Positions 1 through 11,120 of a stretch of DNA of 64,000 nt are shown here, piece by piece. The translations under genes were made by a program, and so were the position numbers. The DNA lies in contig JABCRI010001478.1 in assembly GCA_015143295.1 (NCBI GenBank), forward strand, positions 124,001 to 188,000, read 5' to 3'. This stretch comes from Tetracentron sinense (Eukaryota > Streptophyta > Magnoliopsida > Trochodendrales > Trochodendraceae). Under the pieces are notes generated by a model. That model was not told where the DNA came from and searched no databases. It saw only the letters and a program-made list of their open reading frames with translations. Numbering within the stretch: the first letter of the stretch is position 1; the number at the start of each line of letters is the position of its first letter.

Positions 1-732
1 CTCATCAAAAGCATCTCTTAGTTCATTAAAAGTAAGAGATTCATTAGTGGAAGAAGTTACCTCATCCTCATCACTAGAGCCTTTTGAGCCACTTTTCTCA
101 GAATCATCTCTTGTGGCCTTCATAGCCTTCTTCTTGAATTTGTTGCTTCTTTTGGGTTGAGAACATTCTATCCTTATGTGTCCAGGCTTCTTGCACTCGT
201 AGCAAGTGAGAGGTTCCTTCTTGCTTGTTTCACCCTTGGTAATTTCCTTGGTGAACTCTTTCTTGTATGACCTCTTCTTGAAGTTCCTTCTATGCTTTAG
301 GAATTTTTTGAACTTCCTTATCATGATAGATATGTCTTCATCTCCCTCACTTTCTTCTTCTTCATCATTGTCTTCCACTTGAGAAGACTTTAAGGTTAGG
401 CCTTTCTTGAGCTTGGGCCCATCCTCTTGTTGTCCTTTCATAATAACTTCATGAGTCATTAGAGACCCGAGGAATTCATCCATTTGAAGCTTAGTCAAAT
501 CTTTGGCTTCTTGGATGATAATCACTTTGAGAGACCATTCCTTAGGTAATGAGCGAAGAATCTTCCTCACATTTTCTAAATTGGCATAAATCTTTCCAAG
601 TGATTTTAGTTCATTCAAAATATTTGTAAATCGAGTAAACATTTCATTAATAGACTCATTTTTCTCCATTTTAAACAGTTCATATTTATGAACTAGCATG
701 GTAACTTTTTCTTCTTTGACTTGATTAGTCCC
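1..732 (-). pseudogene. Copia-B gag, C-terminal part (runs off window)
   Basis: The minus strand reads as the second half of a Ty1/copia gag polyprotein (UBN2 / gag-polypeptide type). From right to left it shows a helical segment (KYELFKMEKNESINEMF), the motif VRKILRSLP, an acidic stretch, and one zinc knuckle CYECKKPGHIRIEC at about 168-209. Gag packages element RNA into virus-like particles. The frame is open from 732 to base 1 and continues outside the window. The upstream half of the same gag is at 22220-22581; the two are separated by an inserted solo LTR with the 5-bp duplication GTCCC (728-732 and 22220-22224). No pol is visible because it would lie left of the window. Confidence 0.88.
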
Positions 733-1957
733 TGTAAGCACCCAATTTTTACACCCCTTTCTAATCATGGTTGAAAAAATTCGGTGAACCTCAAATCTAA
801 GGTTTGAGTTGAGAACTCACAAAATCAAGGGGATGGTTAGGTCTCCCTACAAGTCTATCTACCCTTTTTAATATTTTAACAATTAAGTTATTAACTTAGG
901 GGATGATGAACTTAAAGTGTGGAAATAGAGAAAATAATCAAACCACAACACAAGGAATTTTATGTGGAAACCCTTCTAGGAAAAACCACGAGACCTAGTC
1001 CGGCAATGAGAATCCACTAAGACAAAGTCAACAAGAACTTACAGCACTCGAACTTGACTCATTTGGACTCGACACTATGATCCTTCAGTTCTTAGTCCTC
1101 CACGCCTCGAAAAGTCATCACGTACTCACAAGTCCCGTGATCAACCGCAGCCACTCATACTTCTCTTAGATCTCCAAAACAACCACGATCTTCTAATCGA
1201 TCTCTGTCAATGACGGCTTCGGATTCCACCGACCAAATCACACATCCACGATCCTTCTTGGATCGATCTCCTTCACAAAGGCTCCGGAACACTTCGGCCA
1301 ATTTTTTTTCTCCAGAACGGGTTGATGGTTTGATTAAAATCAAATCCTAGATGGACTCCATCAAGGGGAAAGTCCAAGCAAGCAAGAATGGAGCATTGAC
1401 TTGCAAAATCTAGGATGGAAGAAGAACTAACAAATGGGAGGAGAGACAATAAAAATTAGAGCTTTTATAAACTCTAGAGATAGTTAAAATTACTCTCTAT
1501 ATTCTCCCAAAGTTGCTCTCCACGGATTAGAAGGGTTCACAATAAATAGAGAACCCAAAAACAAGTATTAGAAGTTGCTAAAACCAAAAGGCATGAAAAA
1601 CCACTTCAGGGTTGACCATGGCGGTACTTGGGTCGACCCAGATGCACTTGGGCCGACCCAAGTGTTGAGACCCAAAACCCACCCTAGGAGTTAGAGTGAA
1701 TCTTGGACGACTCATCATGACTTGCTTGACCAAAATAACTTGCAAAAGACTTGGAGCATATATAATAGAGGATAATAATAGCGGAAACATATAACAAAGC
1801 ACAGCGGAAGTCTAACAAACCTCTATGTATATACATATGTGATCTAAGTTTGATACAAAAGAAATCAAGACAAAGAAGGTGCAGACAGGCCCGCCAAAAA
1901 ACATGAATACATCTCTCTCAACTCACCCACAGCTATCCACTCAGAATCTACCACAAC

Positions 1958-2077
1958 CTAATAGTAACCCTCACCCTGAGGTTCCTCCACAGGCTCCTCA
2001 ACGTACTCCTCCTCCACCCATGGGCTAGGAGCACAGACATCGAATGGAGCAGCAGCTCCCTCAGAACCTGCCGACAT
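1958..2077 (-). CDS. Short conserved ORF in LTR-a (39 codons)
   Basis: I do not recognise this product. It is 39 residues, starts MSAGSEGAAAPFDVC, has an acidic centre PWVEEEYVEEPVEEP and ends GYY before TAG. The frame is open from ATG at 2077 to the stop at 1958. Copies of the same length occur at 45367-45486 and 52680-52799, with related ones at 19925-20041 (38 residues) and 63837-63977 (46). Between this copy and 45367-45486 I count 9 synonymous and 7 amino-acid-changing codons, more synonymous than drift in non-coding DNA would give. It lies in the transcribed part of the LTR, so in a full element it would be an upstream ORF before gag. Whether it is translated is unknown. Confidence 0.5.
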   Translation of the reverse strand: MSAGSEGAAAPFDVCAPSPWVEEEYVEEPVEEPQGEGYY

Positions 2078-2087
2078 AAACGTACGG

Positions 2088-2106
2088 CTGAGCATAGAAT
2101 ACTCAG
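2088..2106 (-). other. Conserved hairpin before the LTR short ORF (LTR-a)
   Basis: CTGAGTATTCTATGCTCAG on the minus strand: five-base arms CTGAG/CTCAG around an AT-rich loop. It ends 10 nt before the ATG at 2077. The same element occurs at 11945-11963, 19895-19913, 45498-45516, 52811-52829, 57037-57055 and, cut by the window end, at 63988. Confidence 0.6.
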
Positions 2107-2931
2107 CGTGTACCAAATACTAACCAACAGTCATAGCAAACAATAACTATATGGAAAGCAGGAAGCAGTTCACAGATATAAAGTAGGAACAATTCATATC
2201 ATCACGTGATAGTAAAGCAGTTGATAATCATGCTTGCATTTCGTAAAAGCTGATAAAATCCTTGAAAAACATCGCGCACTTGACTTGACTTAAAACATCA
2301 TTTTCGTGCTTAAAAACTTGTCTTGTCATGTGTCTTGTTTTGTCGTGTTGTGTCATGTCATGCATGTCATGCTTGTCATGCATGCTTGCTTGGGAGTTCA
2401 ACATGCCCATGTACTTGTGAGATGCGCTTGTGAGATGCCTTGAGAGGGAAGGGAGGCCCTTCTTTCATGATATGCCTTGAGAGGGAAGGGAGACCCTTCT
2501 TTAATGCAATGCACTTGTGAGTGAGGGGAGACCCCTCATGGAAGGGAGGGAAGTGTAAACTCCCTCCTAAGAAATGCTTGTTCTTATCCTCTTGTCAAAA
2601 GCGAGGTAAAACATATCGTAAGATATGTCTCACCCCTAACATCCTTACTCTTGCAAAACCGTAGGTAAAACATGTCATGCATGCCATGCTCGTGGAATCG
2701 TGTGCATACTTTCATTTGAAATTAAATATGACAATTTGGGGATTTCACAATACATAGAACATCAAAATTTGAGCAAGTAATCATTCATTCAAATTTTAGG
2801 GAAGGCGAATTTCTTAAAATAAACAATATTTCATAGTGAGGAGGCGAATTTGCTCTGGAGGAGCACGTTAGCAATTTTAACTTTTTAGGTGCAAGTTAGC
2901 ATAGGGTTTCTGAAATTCAAGGTAGGGTTTC

Positions 2932-4610
2932 ATGGAAGCCGCCACCATGGGAGGGAGATCACCTCCACGACCACCAGATCTACCCAAGGTTTCTTATGCT
3001 GAAGCAGTTGGGAACGCATTGAGATCGAGAATGGGTCATCACAAAGATTTCAGTTTTGATTCTATTAAGGATGTGAAGCAATCGGCGACTTTCCAAGGTG
3101 AACCGGCTCTTTTCTACACGGCTGAGGAACTCAAGATCTCTGCGGCTGTTTTTCAAAAAGTCCTTATTGCAAAGTTTGCTTATGGGAGATCATCCATTGA
3201 AGTTCTGAAAAACTACATCCAAGGATCTTTCCACACAAAACTCTTGATCTCTGTTGGTATTCTAGACGAGAAACATCTGCTCATCCGTTTTGAATCTGAA
3301 GAAGACTTCATATCTGTATGGTTAAAGGAGTTTTGCTACATAGAAGGACAATAAGTAAGGTTTATTAAGTGGACGCCTCTTTTCCAGGCAGGTTCTGAAC
3401 CTACAGCCGTTCCTATATGGATATCTCTTCCAGGCTTACCAATAAGTCTTTTTAATCCCAGAGATCTCAAAGCTATAGGAAACATAGTTGGAAGAGTATT
3501 GAAAGTAGATGGACCGACCCAAACACTGTCCAGACCTAGCGTGGCTCGTCTATGTGTTGAAATTGATGTAAAAAAAGACAAAGTTGAAAGGTTTTGGTTG
3601 GGTTTAGACACAGCTGGGCGATGGCAGCACATAAAATATGAAAAGGAACCCATATTATGTGATAAATGTCATAAGATTGGCCACAATAAAGATGATTGTA
3701 GAAAGGGAGGAAAAAAATCTGGTATTGGGTCTGTTAAGAAGAAACCGAAAGGCATGGAGACAGAAGGTTTAAACAAAGAGAAGAAGAGAGGGGATACGTA
3801 TATAGATCCTAATGCTAAGGAATCAACAACCCGATGGGTTGAGAAAACTTTTGGAAGCAGCAAACAACATGAGCCAAAGGAACTAGACAAGCAGACCGTG
3901 CTACTGAATACTGCTGTAGCTGGAAAAGATGAAGAAGGAAAAACTCCAACTGGGAAGGGGAAAAGTCCAACTGTAATCCTACAGATTTGATCTTGATTTC
4001 AGAATCATGCAAGAAAGTTCAATCAACAGAAGATATTATACAGCTTGGAGTATTTATAGAAGGAGACAATCAGGAGTTAGAGATGCATGAGATTAGTAAA
4101 TCTACAGAAGAACAAGCTGGTATGGAGATTGAGGATACTCAATCTGAAAAAAGGGAGATGGAAGAGGAAGAAGGCTGTCAAGAAGATTTTCTAGATTCCG
4201 GTAAGGAGTTGGATATAGGGGTGCATCAAAACAGCTGTGGATTGATGGATGATGATTATCACGATGATGATCATCATGAATTACTGGAAGCTCTCCAATT
4301 AGCAAAACCAAAAGTTAAGTATAGTCAAAGGAGAGATCAAAATAAAAAGTTTAATTTTATGATGGATGAAGGCAGCCAATCGGATATTAAAAAGGGGAGA
4401 GAAAAAACCTCTCTCAATAGGGAGGAATTCATTCATAGTTGCAAAACTTTCTCCAAGAGAATTGTGGGATCGGTATGGTTGAGAAATTATTCAAAAAAAC
4501 AACTGGACAAAGACACAGAAGGTAGCACTCTAAACACAGTGGGAAGAGTGACTCGATCAAAATCGAGAGCGGGTGTGCAAGGGGTAATCCAAAAGGTACC
4601 TAATGATTAA
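2932..4610 (+). pseudogene. LINE ORF1: nucleic-acid-binding protein, broken
   Basis: The product would be the RNA-binding ORF1 protein of plant L1 LINEs. The N-terminal region (KVSYAEAVGNALRSR) leads into a DUF4283-like domain (LLIRFESEEDFISVW, then PIWISLPGLP at about 3411-3440) and a zinc knuckle CDKCHKIGHNKDDC at 3658-3699. A long acidic and lysine-rich C-terminus follows. An in-frame TAA at 3352-3354 breaks the domain. A frame change between about 3950 and 3990 moves the reading into the frame used by 3987-4610. An alternative start at 2947 sits in the sequence GCCGCCACCATGG. The stop overlaps the ORF2 start in ATGATTAA. Confidence 0.85.
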
Positions 4611-7600
4611 GGCAATCATATGGAATATAAGAGGGGCGGGAAACTCAAACTCCCGCAGGAGGCTCAAATCAGTGGTGATGGAAAGTAAAATTCAGATTGT
4701 TGCGTTACTTGATCCAAAGAAGAATCTGAAATTCTTAGAAATATGCGGTAAAGAATGGGGTTTTAAAAACTATGCAGTTAACGAGGGGAATGATAGTCGA
4801 ATTTGGATATATTGGAAAGAAGAAATCATGGTTCAGTCTATTCAAAGATCTTCGCAATGCATTACTATTTTGTTGAATATCAGGGGGGGTGGTCAGCTTC
4901 GTTTATCATTCATTTATGCTTTCTGTGGAAAAGTAGATAGAAGAGTTCTATGGGAAGACTTGAGAATTTTGAGTTCTGATTTTTCGACTCCCTGGATGAT
5001 AGGGGGGGACTTTAATGTTATTCGTCATACTGGAGAAAAAAAGGGGGGGGAGAAATCTTGATATAAATGCTATCGATGAGTTTAATGACATGATTGCTCA
5101 CTGTGGTCTCATAGATGGGGAATTTCTTGGAAACCGGTTTACTTGGTGCAATGATAGAGTTAGAGCTCACTGCATATGGGCAAGATTGGATAGGGTTCTA
5201 TACAACTCAGCCTGGCTTTCGGCATTTCCTCAAACTACTATTACTCATCTTCCCAGAAGCCCTTCAGATCATGCTCCCCTTCTAATAACGGCGGCAAACA
5301 AGTTGAAAGGAAGCCCTTCAGCTTTCAAATTTCAAAACATGTGGGTCAAAGATGAAGGATTCCTTGATGTTGTTAAGGAGGCGTGGACTACTGCTATAAC
5401 AGGTAACCCTATAATGTCTTTCTTTTTGAAGCTTAAACATCTAAAATCTGTTTTAGCTAGTTGGAACAAGAACAATTTTGGCAATATTTTTGCTCAACTG
5501 AGAGCTTGTGAAAGTCAGGTGGAAGAATTAGAAAACCAAATTCAATTAAACTGGTCTGAAGAATGTCAACAGGACTTAAGTAAAGCAAAGATCGATCTTA
5601 AAAAGTTTCTTGATTACGAGGAAATTTTCTGGAAACAAAAATCTAGAGAACACTGGCTAAAAGAAGGGGACAAGAATACCAAATACTTTCATGCAGTTTA
5701 CCAAAACAATCGTAAAAAGAATACGATTCAGGCTATTCAAGATGAAAAGGGGAACTTGTATTCTCAAGAGGATGAGATGGGTGCTGAAGCGATTAAATTT
5801 TTTCAAAAAATATTACAATCTGAACCTATGGTTCTAGGTAATATTATAGAGGAGAATATTCCGCTTTTGGTTTCAGATGAAGAAAACAAAAAGATTTGTA
5901 AAATGCCGGATGTCACTGAAATTCGCACTGTGGTTTTTGATATGTCGGTCTCTGGTGCTCCAGGTCCAGATGGGTTTTCAGGTACGTTTTTTCAACATTG
6001 TTGGGAAATTATCAAAGTTGACTTGGTTGCTGCAATTCAGTATTTCTTCGAGTATGGGTTTATTCCAAGAGCTATTAATGCAACGTTGCTTTGTCTTATT
6101 GCTAAAGTTGAGAATCCGAAGACCTTTGCTGATTTCAGACCGATTAGTTTATGTAATGTTTTTTATAAAATCATTGCAAAAGTGATTGCTACTCGGCTAG
6201 GTATGCTCCTTCCCAAGTTAATTGCTGAAGAACAGTCTGCTTTTGTTAAAGGGAGAAATATAATTGATAATATTTCCATGGCTCAAGATCTAGCTATGAA
6301 TATAAACAGGAAAGTAAGAGGTGGGAATGTGATTTTCAAATTGGATATGGCTAAAGCATACGATAGACTTGAGTGGGACTTTCTTATTCGAGTTCTGCAT
6401 AGATTTGGGTTTAATGATAAAGTGTTGAAGCTCATAAAAGGGTGTATTATTTCTCCATTTTTCTCAGTTATCTTGAACGGTAGAATGCATGGATTTTTTC
6501 AGTCCTCCCGGGGTCTGAGACAAGGGGATCCTCTTTCCCCAGCTTTGTTCATATTGGCAGAAGAGGTTCTGAGCAGAGGTTTGAAGAAGATTTTCCAAAC
6601 AAGCAAAGTTGGTTATTTTAGAACATCCAGAAATGCCATCCCTATATCTCATTTGTTGTTTGCTGACGATACGCTTATTTTCTGTAATGGATAGAAAAAA
6701 TCTATTCAGCAGCTCTTCAAGTTTGTGTCAGCTTATGAAGCAGCTTCGGGGCAAAAAGTTAATAAGCAAAAGAGCGCGATGTATGTAGCTGATACAAAAT
6801 CTGAGAGAGATCGTGGTAGGCTGGTTACCTGTAGTGGAATTGCTATTGATTCGTTCCCTTTTCGGTATTTGGGCATCCCCATCTTTTGCGGGCGAGTGAA
6901 GAATGTTTACTATGATTATATTATAATCAAAGTCAGAAATAAGATAGAGGGTTGGAAAGGAAAAATGCTGTCCAACGGGGGAAAACTTATTTTGTTGAAG
7001 CATGTGCTATCCTCTATGCCTATTCATACGTTGATGGGATCCAATATTCCGAAAGGAGTGATTTAGAGGATTGAAGGAATATTTGCTTCTTTTTTCTGGA
7101 ACGATTACGAGGGTAATAATAGAGCTCATTGGGTCTCCTGGAAGAAAATTTCTAAACCTCATGATGAAGGAGGTCTGGGAATAAGGAAACTGGTGGATGT
7201 TGCGGATGCTTTCAGGATGAAAATGGCATGGAAGATTATATCCCATAAGAGCTTATGGTCCTCTTATTTCAGAAGTAAATATTTGAATAACAATCACCCA
7301 TGGATTATTGAAAGTTTCCTAAAAGGCCCAAAAAATTGGTTAAACATTGGGAGGTGGATTAAAAAAACATTGCTCAATTGCAAATGGCTAATCGGGAACG
7401 GGGAAGATACAAATTTCTGGTTTGATTTATGGCTGGAGGATAAACCATTGATAGAATCGGTTTCACCATATCCAGATTTGTTCCCTATTATCAAAGATGT
7501 GTGGGTTCATGGAGCTTGGAGAAACGAGGAGCTAAATTACCTTCCTAGTGACATGCATCAAAAATTATTACAGAATTCCTTGGTTTTAACTAATCAAGAG

Positions 7601-8740
7601 GACCGTATCATATGGAAAAAAGAAAGTTCAGGGAGATTTTCTACCAAGTCTTGCTGGGATTGTATTCGTGATAGTGCTCCTAAGGTTGATTGGGCTGCGT
7701 TTGTATGGAAGAAGGCTATTCCCACTAAAATTTCGGTTATTATATGGAAAATCTTTCATAACTCTATTCCGGTTTATCTAAATGTGCAAGCGAAAGGAAT
7801 TGCTTTGTCTAGCAAATGTGAATGTTGTGTAACTCCAAATAGAGAATCGTTGTCTCATATCTTCTGCCAAGGTGATTTAGCTTCTAAGATTTGGAACCAA
7901 GTGGGGGCTGTTTTAAATATTCAGTGCTTTGATGAAGACATTATCCATACTCGAATTATGAGATTTTTCCAGAATAGTAAAAAGGGCTCAGTTAAAGGTT
8001 ATCTGTGCAACATTCTTCCGATGGTGATTTGTTGGGAGATTTGGCTATTTCGGAACAATGCAAGGTATGATAACAACAAAAGTTCTCTTAGGACAGTCAT
8101 CAAGAAAATCTTTGAATGGGTAAAAGACTTGGCAAAGATTTGGACATTCACAAGAAATCTTAGTCGGCAGGATAAAGAGTTAACTGAATTTTTTGATATT
8201 CAAATGGTTTTACCTAGAACTAAAAGACCATTGATTACCAAATGGTTAAGTCCTTCTCCGGGCTGGTATAAACTCAACATAGATGGGGCAGCTCGTCCAG
8301 ACATTAGTGGTGGCGGGGGAATTCTTCGAGACTCTCAAGGTAATTTGGTGTTTGCTTTCTATCATTGTTTTGGACAGGAAACCAACTCAATTGCTGAAAT
8401 TAGAGCAATTTGGGAGGGGTGTCTATTATGTGAAAAATCTGGTTATACCAATATTGTGGTGGAAAGTGACTCAAAAATTCTGATTGAAGTGCTAAATGGA
8501 ATCATTGAGCCTCCTTAGACAGCTTGGAACTGGTGGAAAAATATCATCAGTCTGAAAAGTAAGTGTAATTTTATTTTTCAGCATACATACAGAGAAAACA
8601 ACCAGATCGCGGACTATTTATCCAAAGAAGCTTGCAGGTATCAGGACAGGAAAATTTTCAGAGCTATCCAGGATTGTCCTTCGCCAATGAAGGGATTGAT
8701 TCGCATCGATCGGTCTAATTTATTCAATATTAGATTCTAG
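4603..8740 (+). pseudogene. LINE ORF2: endonuclease, reverse transcriptase, RNase H, broken
   Basis: The N-terminus (4603-5300) is an apurinic-type endonuclease: WNIRG, GGDFN and SDHAPL are present, but the usual LLEPK glutamate reads LLDPK. The RT domain (about 5880-6700) carries KLDMAKAYDRLEW, GLRQGDPLSP and the catalytic FADDTLIF. A zf-RVT region follows (FVWKKAIPTKISVIIWKI, then CECC at about 7820). A plant-type RNase H starts at NIDGAARPDISGGGG (8274). A run of eight Gs at 5043-5050 shifts the frame. Three in-frame TAG codons at 6692, 7064 and 8516 interrupt it. The end is taken as the stop at 8738-8740, after the tail of the RNase H domain. Confidence 0.92.
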
Positions 8741-8990
8741 TTAGTTCGGTCTTTGTTGGGGTTTTGATTTAAGGTCCTCCCAGGTATTTGTGTTAGGGGA
8801 AGGGGTTGGCCTTCCTCTTTGGTTTTCGTCGTCGAGCAGGGGTAAGGTTTTATGTCCCCCCCTTCTCTATAGTGGTCGGTTGTAGGGGTAAGGTTTATGT
8901 CCCCCCATTTTTTTTTTCTTCTTCAATAAACAGGTAGGGGTCTGCCAAACCCCCCACTCCTTCCGAGTGGCTTTATAAAAAAAAAAAAAA
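8741..8990 (+). other. LINE 3' UTR and poly(A) tail
   Basis: G/T-rich 3' UTR with repeated GGTAAGGTTTATGTCCCCC blocks, an AATAAA at about 8925, the conserved tail GGGGTCTGCCAAACCCCCC and a terminal A-tract. A related tail occurs alone at about 59594-59660. Confidence 0.75.
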
Positions 8991-9670
8991 AAATTTTTAG
9001 GGAAAGCAAGTAAGCACACTATCATAAGCCCAAGCAATTCCATAAACATTTAAACATGCATTTTCCACTATAAATCGTCATTTTCTCCATTGAGGCATTT
9101 CATCAAACACATGGTATGTGTATTTTGGTTAGCAACTAAATCTTTCATTTTATCCTACATGAATCATTCTTCATTCAATCCACATCATGTATGTTCATTA
9201 TTGAGGTGAAATGTCCTTCCCATTTTAATCATCACAACACAACCCACGGCATCCAATCGCCTATTCACGCCCACACAACCATCCATTCATTCCATCTCCT
9301 TATCTTGTTTAGAAATTTATGGAAAACATAAAATAAGGAAAAAATAGAGATAATCGATGAACTAGAAGGGTAGTATAGGATACCGACCTTGATTTGGGGT
9401 TGAATAACACCCTTGATGTGTAGTTCCAAGTTGGGGAAGAATCCCTCTTTGAGTTTGAGGAATTCTAGTTGCTTGAGGAAGGTCCTTTGCTTGAAAATCT
9501 TCAAGATGAGCTTCCCTTGATCTCCAATCCAAGCCTTCTTTGAAGGATTTCCCCAAAATCCTCTCTTCCCATTTCTCCCTTTTTCTCTCCTCTAGGTTAG
9601 AAATGCCCCAAAATGAGGATCCCTAACAAGAAAAGGGTTTAAGACCCTCAAATCCGGAATCTGCTACCGC

Positions 9671-9932
9671 ATGCGATCGATCGCACACTTATCTGTGATC
9701 GATCGCAGGTCCTTGCGATCGATCGTACTTGGATGCGATCTATCGCACATGAACCCGAACATTTCTAGTCTGATTTCCCCCTGCATGCGATCGATCGTAC
9801 ACTCTTGCGATCGATCGCAGTTCCCTACGTTCTATCACACCTGGGGATCCATTTATCGCATATGGCCCCGAGAGTTTGGAACCCATTTCGCCTGCATGCG
9901 ATCGATCGCACCTGACTTGCGATCGATTGCAC
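9671..9932 (-). repeat. CGATCGATCG palindrome array in LTR-a
   Basis: About ten copies or decayed copies of TGCGATCGATCGCA in 260 bp, spaced roughly 18-45 bp. Several are perfect palindromes, for instance at 9671-9684. The array is collinear, reversed, with that of LTR-c (18366-18605). In LTR sense it lies in the U3 half, just after a block (9983-10050) related to one in the other LTRs. Confidence 0.8.
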
Positions 9933-10872
9933 CCTTCAGATTTTAGTGTTTTTCTCCTATTTTTCTACACTTTGGTAATTCGGCCATAACTTTTGACTCG
10001 GTTGCCCGATTTTGACGATTCAACTTGCATTGGATTTGTCTTTCGAAGGGGGACATTCCTAGTATTTTAGAATTTCCAAATTTCTTCTTTATTTATTAAC
10101 TAAATTGCCCCTGAAGTCGACTAATCCGCAAATGGGTTTCAGTAACTCGGGTTTTCAATATATTCGAATTAGGAATACTACTTCTTAATACTTAGAGTTG
10201 TTCAAAATTTCTCATTTCATAGAAATGGAAGATTACAAAGGCCTCATGCCTTGGCATGGGTCCCAATACATGGCAAAAAGTTCCGGGGCTCTACACCAAG
10301 TGTCTCTTTGGGTCGACCCTAGCTTTTCTCACTTGCTGGATTTTTTTCCCATACAAAAACTATTCATATCAAGGTCCAGTCGACCGAGATATTAAATCAC
10401 ATTTTAGCTCTTGATTCCTTCATTAAATTTGTAGATCTTTTCGACACGATCGATTTGATATATTATGGAGCAAAATCTGAGCTACGGTTTGTGAGATATG
10501 CCTCTTACAAGCAACCTTGGTTTTTTAAGAACTTTAAGAACTTTTAACTTGTTTTGGGCTACATATCTAATCACCTAGGATCCATATGATTAGTTTAAGT
10601 CAATTTCTACCTAAGATATCATATTATGATTATTCTAAGTCAATTCCTGTAGAACCCCGAATCTTCATTTCACTAAGGAGTGAATAGTGTTCAAGTGGAG
10701 TCTTGTACACTAATGAGTTTTATGCTAATGAAAATGTTTGGATATATGGTGTGTATATGTTGATGGGTATATATAGCCTAAGGGAGTGTGTTTGGAGTGT
10801 ACAAGGTGTTAGAGTTGGAATGGAGAAGGTCCAAGTAGTGGGAAAAAGTGTTTGCAACAAAAACAGGGGAGA

Positions 10873-11058
10873 ACCGATCGCTCGGTGATAACATCGATCG
10901 CTCGGTCAACTAGCGATCGATCGGTATCTATTGACTGGTCAAAGATTTTGTATGGGAAAAAATTTCAAAGAGGGTGTTTTCAACCAATCTCTCGGTCAAA
11001 ACACCGATCGCTCGGTAAGCCACCGATTGCTTGGTCCTGACCACTGATCGATCTGTGA
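10873..11058 (+). repeat. ACCGATCGCTCGGT palindrome array in LTR-b
   Basis: Seven or so copies of ACCGATCG(C/A)TCGGT-like palindromes ending about 55 bp before the TATA box at 11114. Compared with LTR-a and LTR-c, the outer bases of the palindrome have changed on both sides, keeping the dyad. Confidence 0.75.
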
Positions 11059-11113
11059 TACGCAGATTTTCTTCATTAAGAGTTTTTAAGTCTTTAACCA
11101 CCACCCATTTGCC

Positions 11114-11120
11114 TATAAAA
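11114..11120 (+). promoter_or_regulatory. TATA box of LTR-b
   Basis: GCCTATAAAAGACCC: a canonical plant TATA box in LTR sense, directly downstream of the palindrome array. It sets the U3/R boundary shortly after. Confidence 0.6.

Larger units (their letters stand above)
2804..8990 (+). mobile_element. L1-type plant LINE with RNase H domain, near full length
   Basis: Non-LTR retrotransposon of about 6.2 kb flanked by AAATTTTAGGGAA (2791-2803) and AAATTTTTAGGGAA (from 8991); the duplications differ by one T. A 5' UTR (2804-2931) is followed by ORF1 (DUF4283-like plus zinc knuckle), ORF2 (endonuclease, RT, zf-RVT, RNase H), a 3' UTR and a poly(A) tail (8976-8990). It is inserted in LTR-a; the undisrupted flank is visible in the related LTR at about 46150-46175. 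Both ORFs are broken, so it is inactive. Confidence 0.92.
1663..10295 (-). mobile_element. LTR-a: chromovirus-type solo LTR containing a LINE
   Basis: The ends TGTTGAGACCC (1663) and GGGGCTCTACA (10295) are flanked by CCAAG at 1658-1662 and 10296-10300. It matches the LTRs of Chromo-D (45141-47277, 52453-54418) and LTR-c over most of its length. It carries the short ORF at 1958-2077, the hairpin at 2088-2106, tandem GGGAAGGGAGACCC-type repeats at about 2430-2560, and the CGATCGATCG array at 9671-9932. Without the 6.2 kb LINE it is about 2.4 kb. No internal region, so a solo LTR. Confidence 0.85.
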
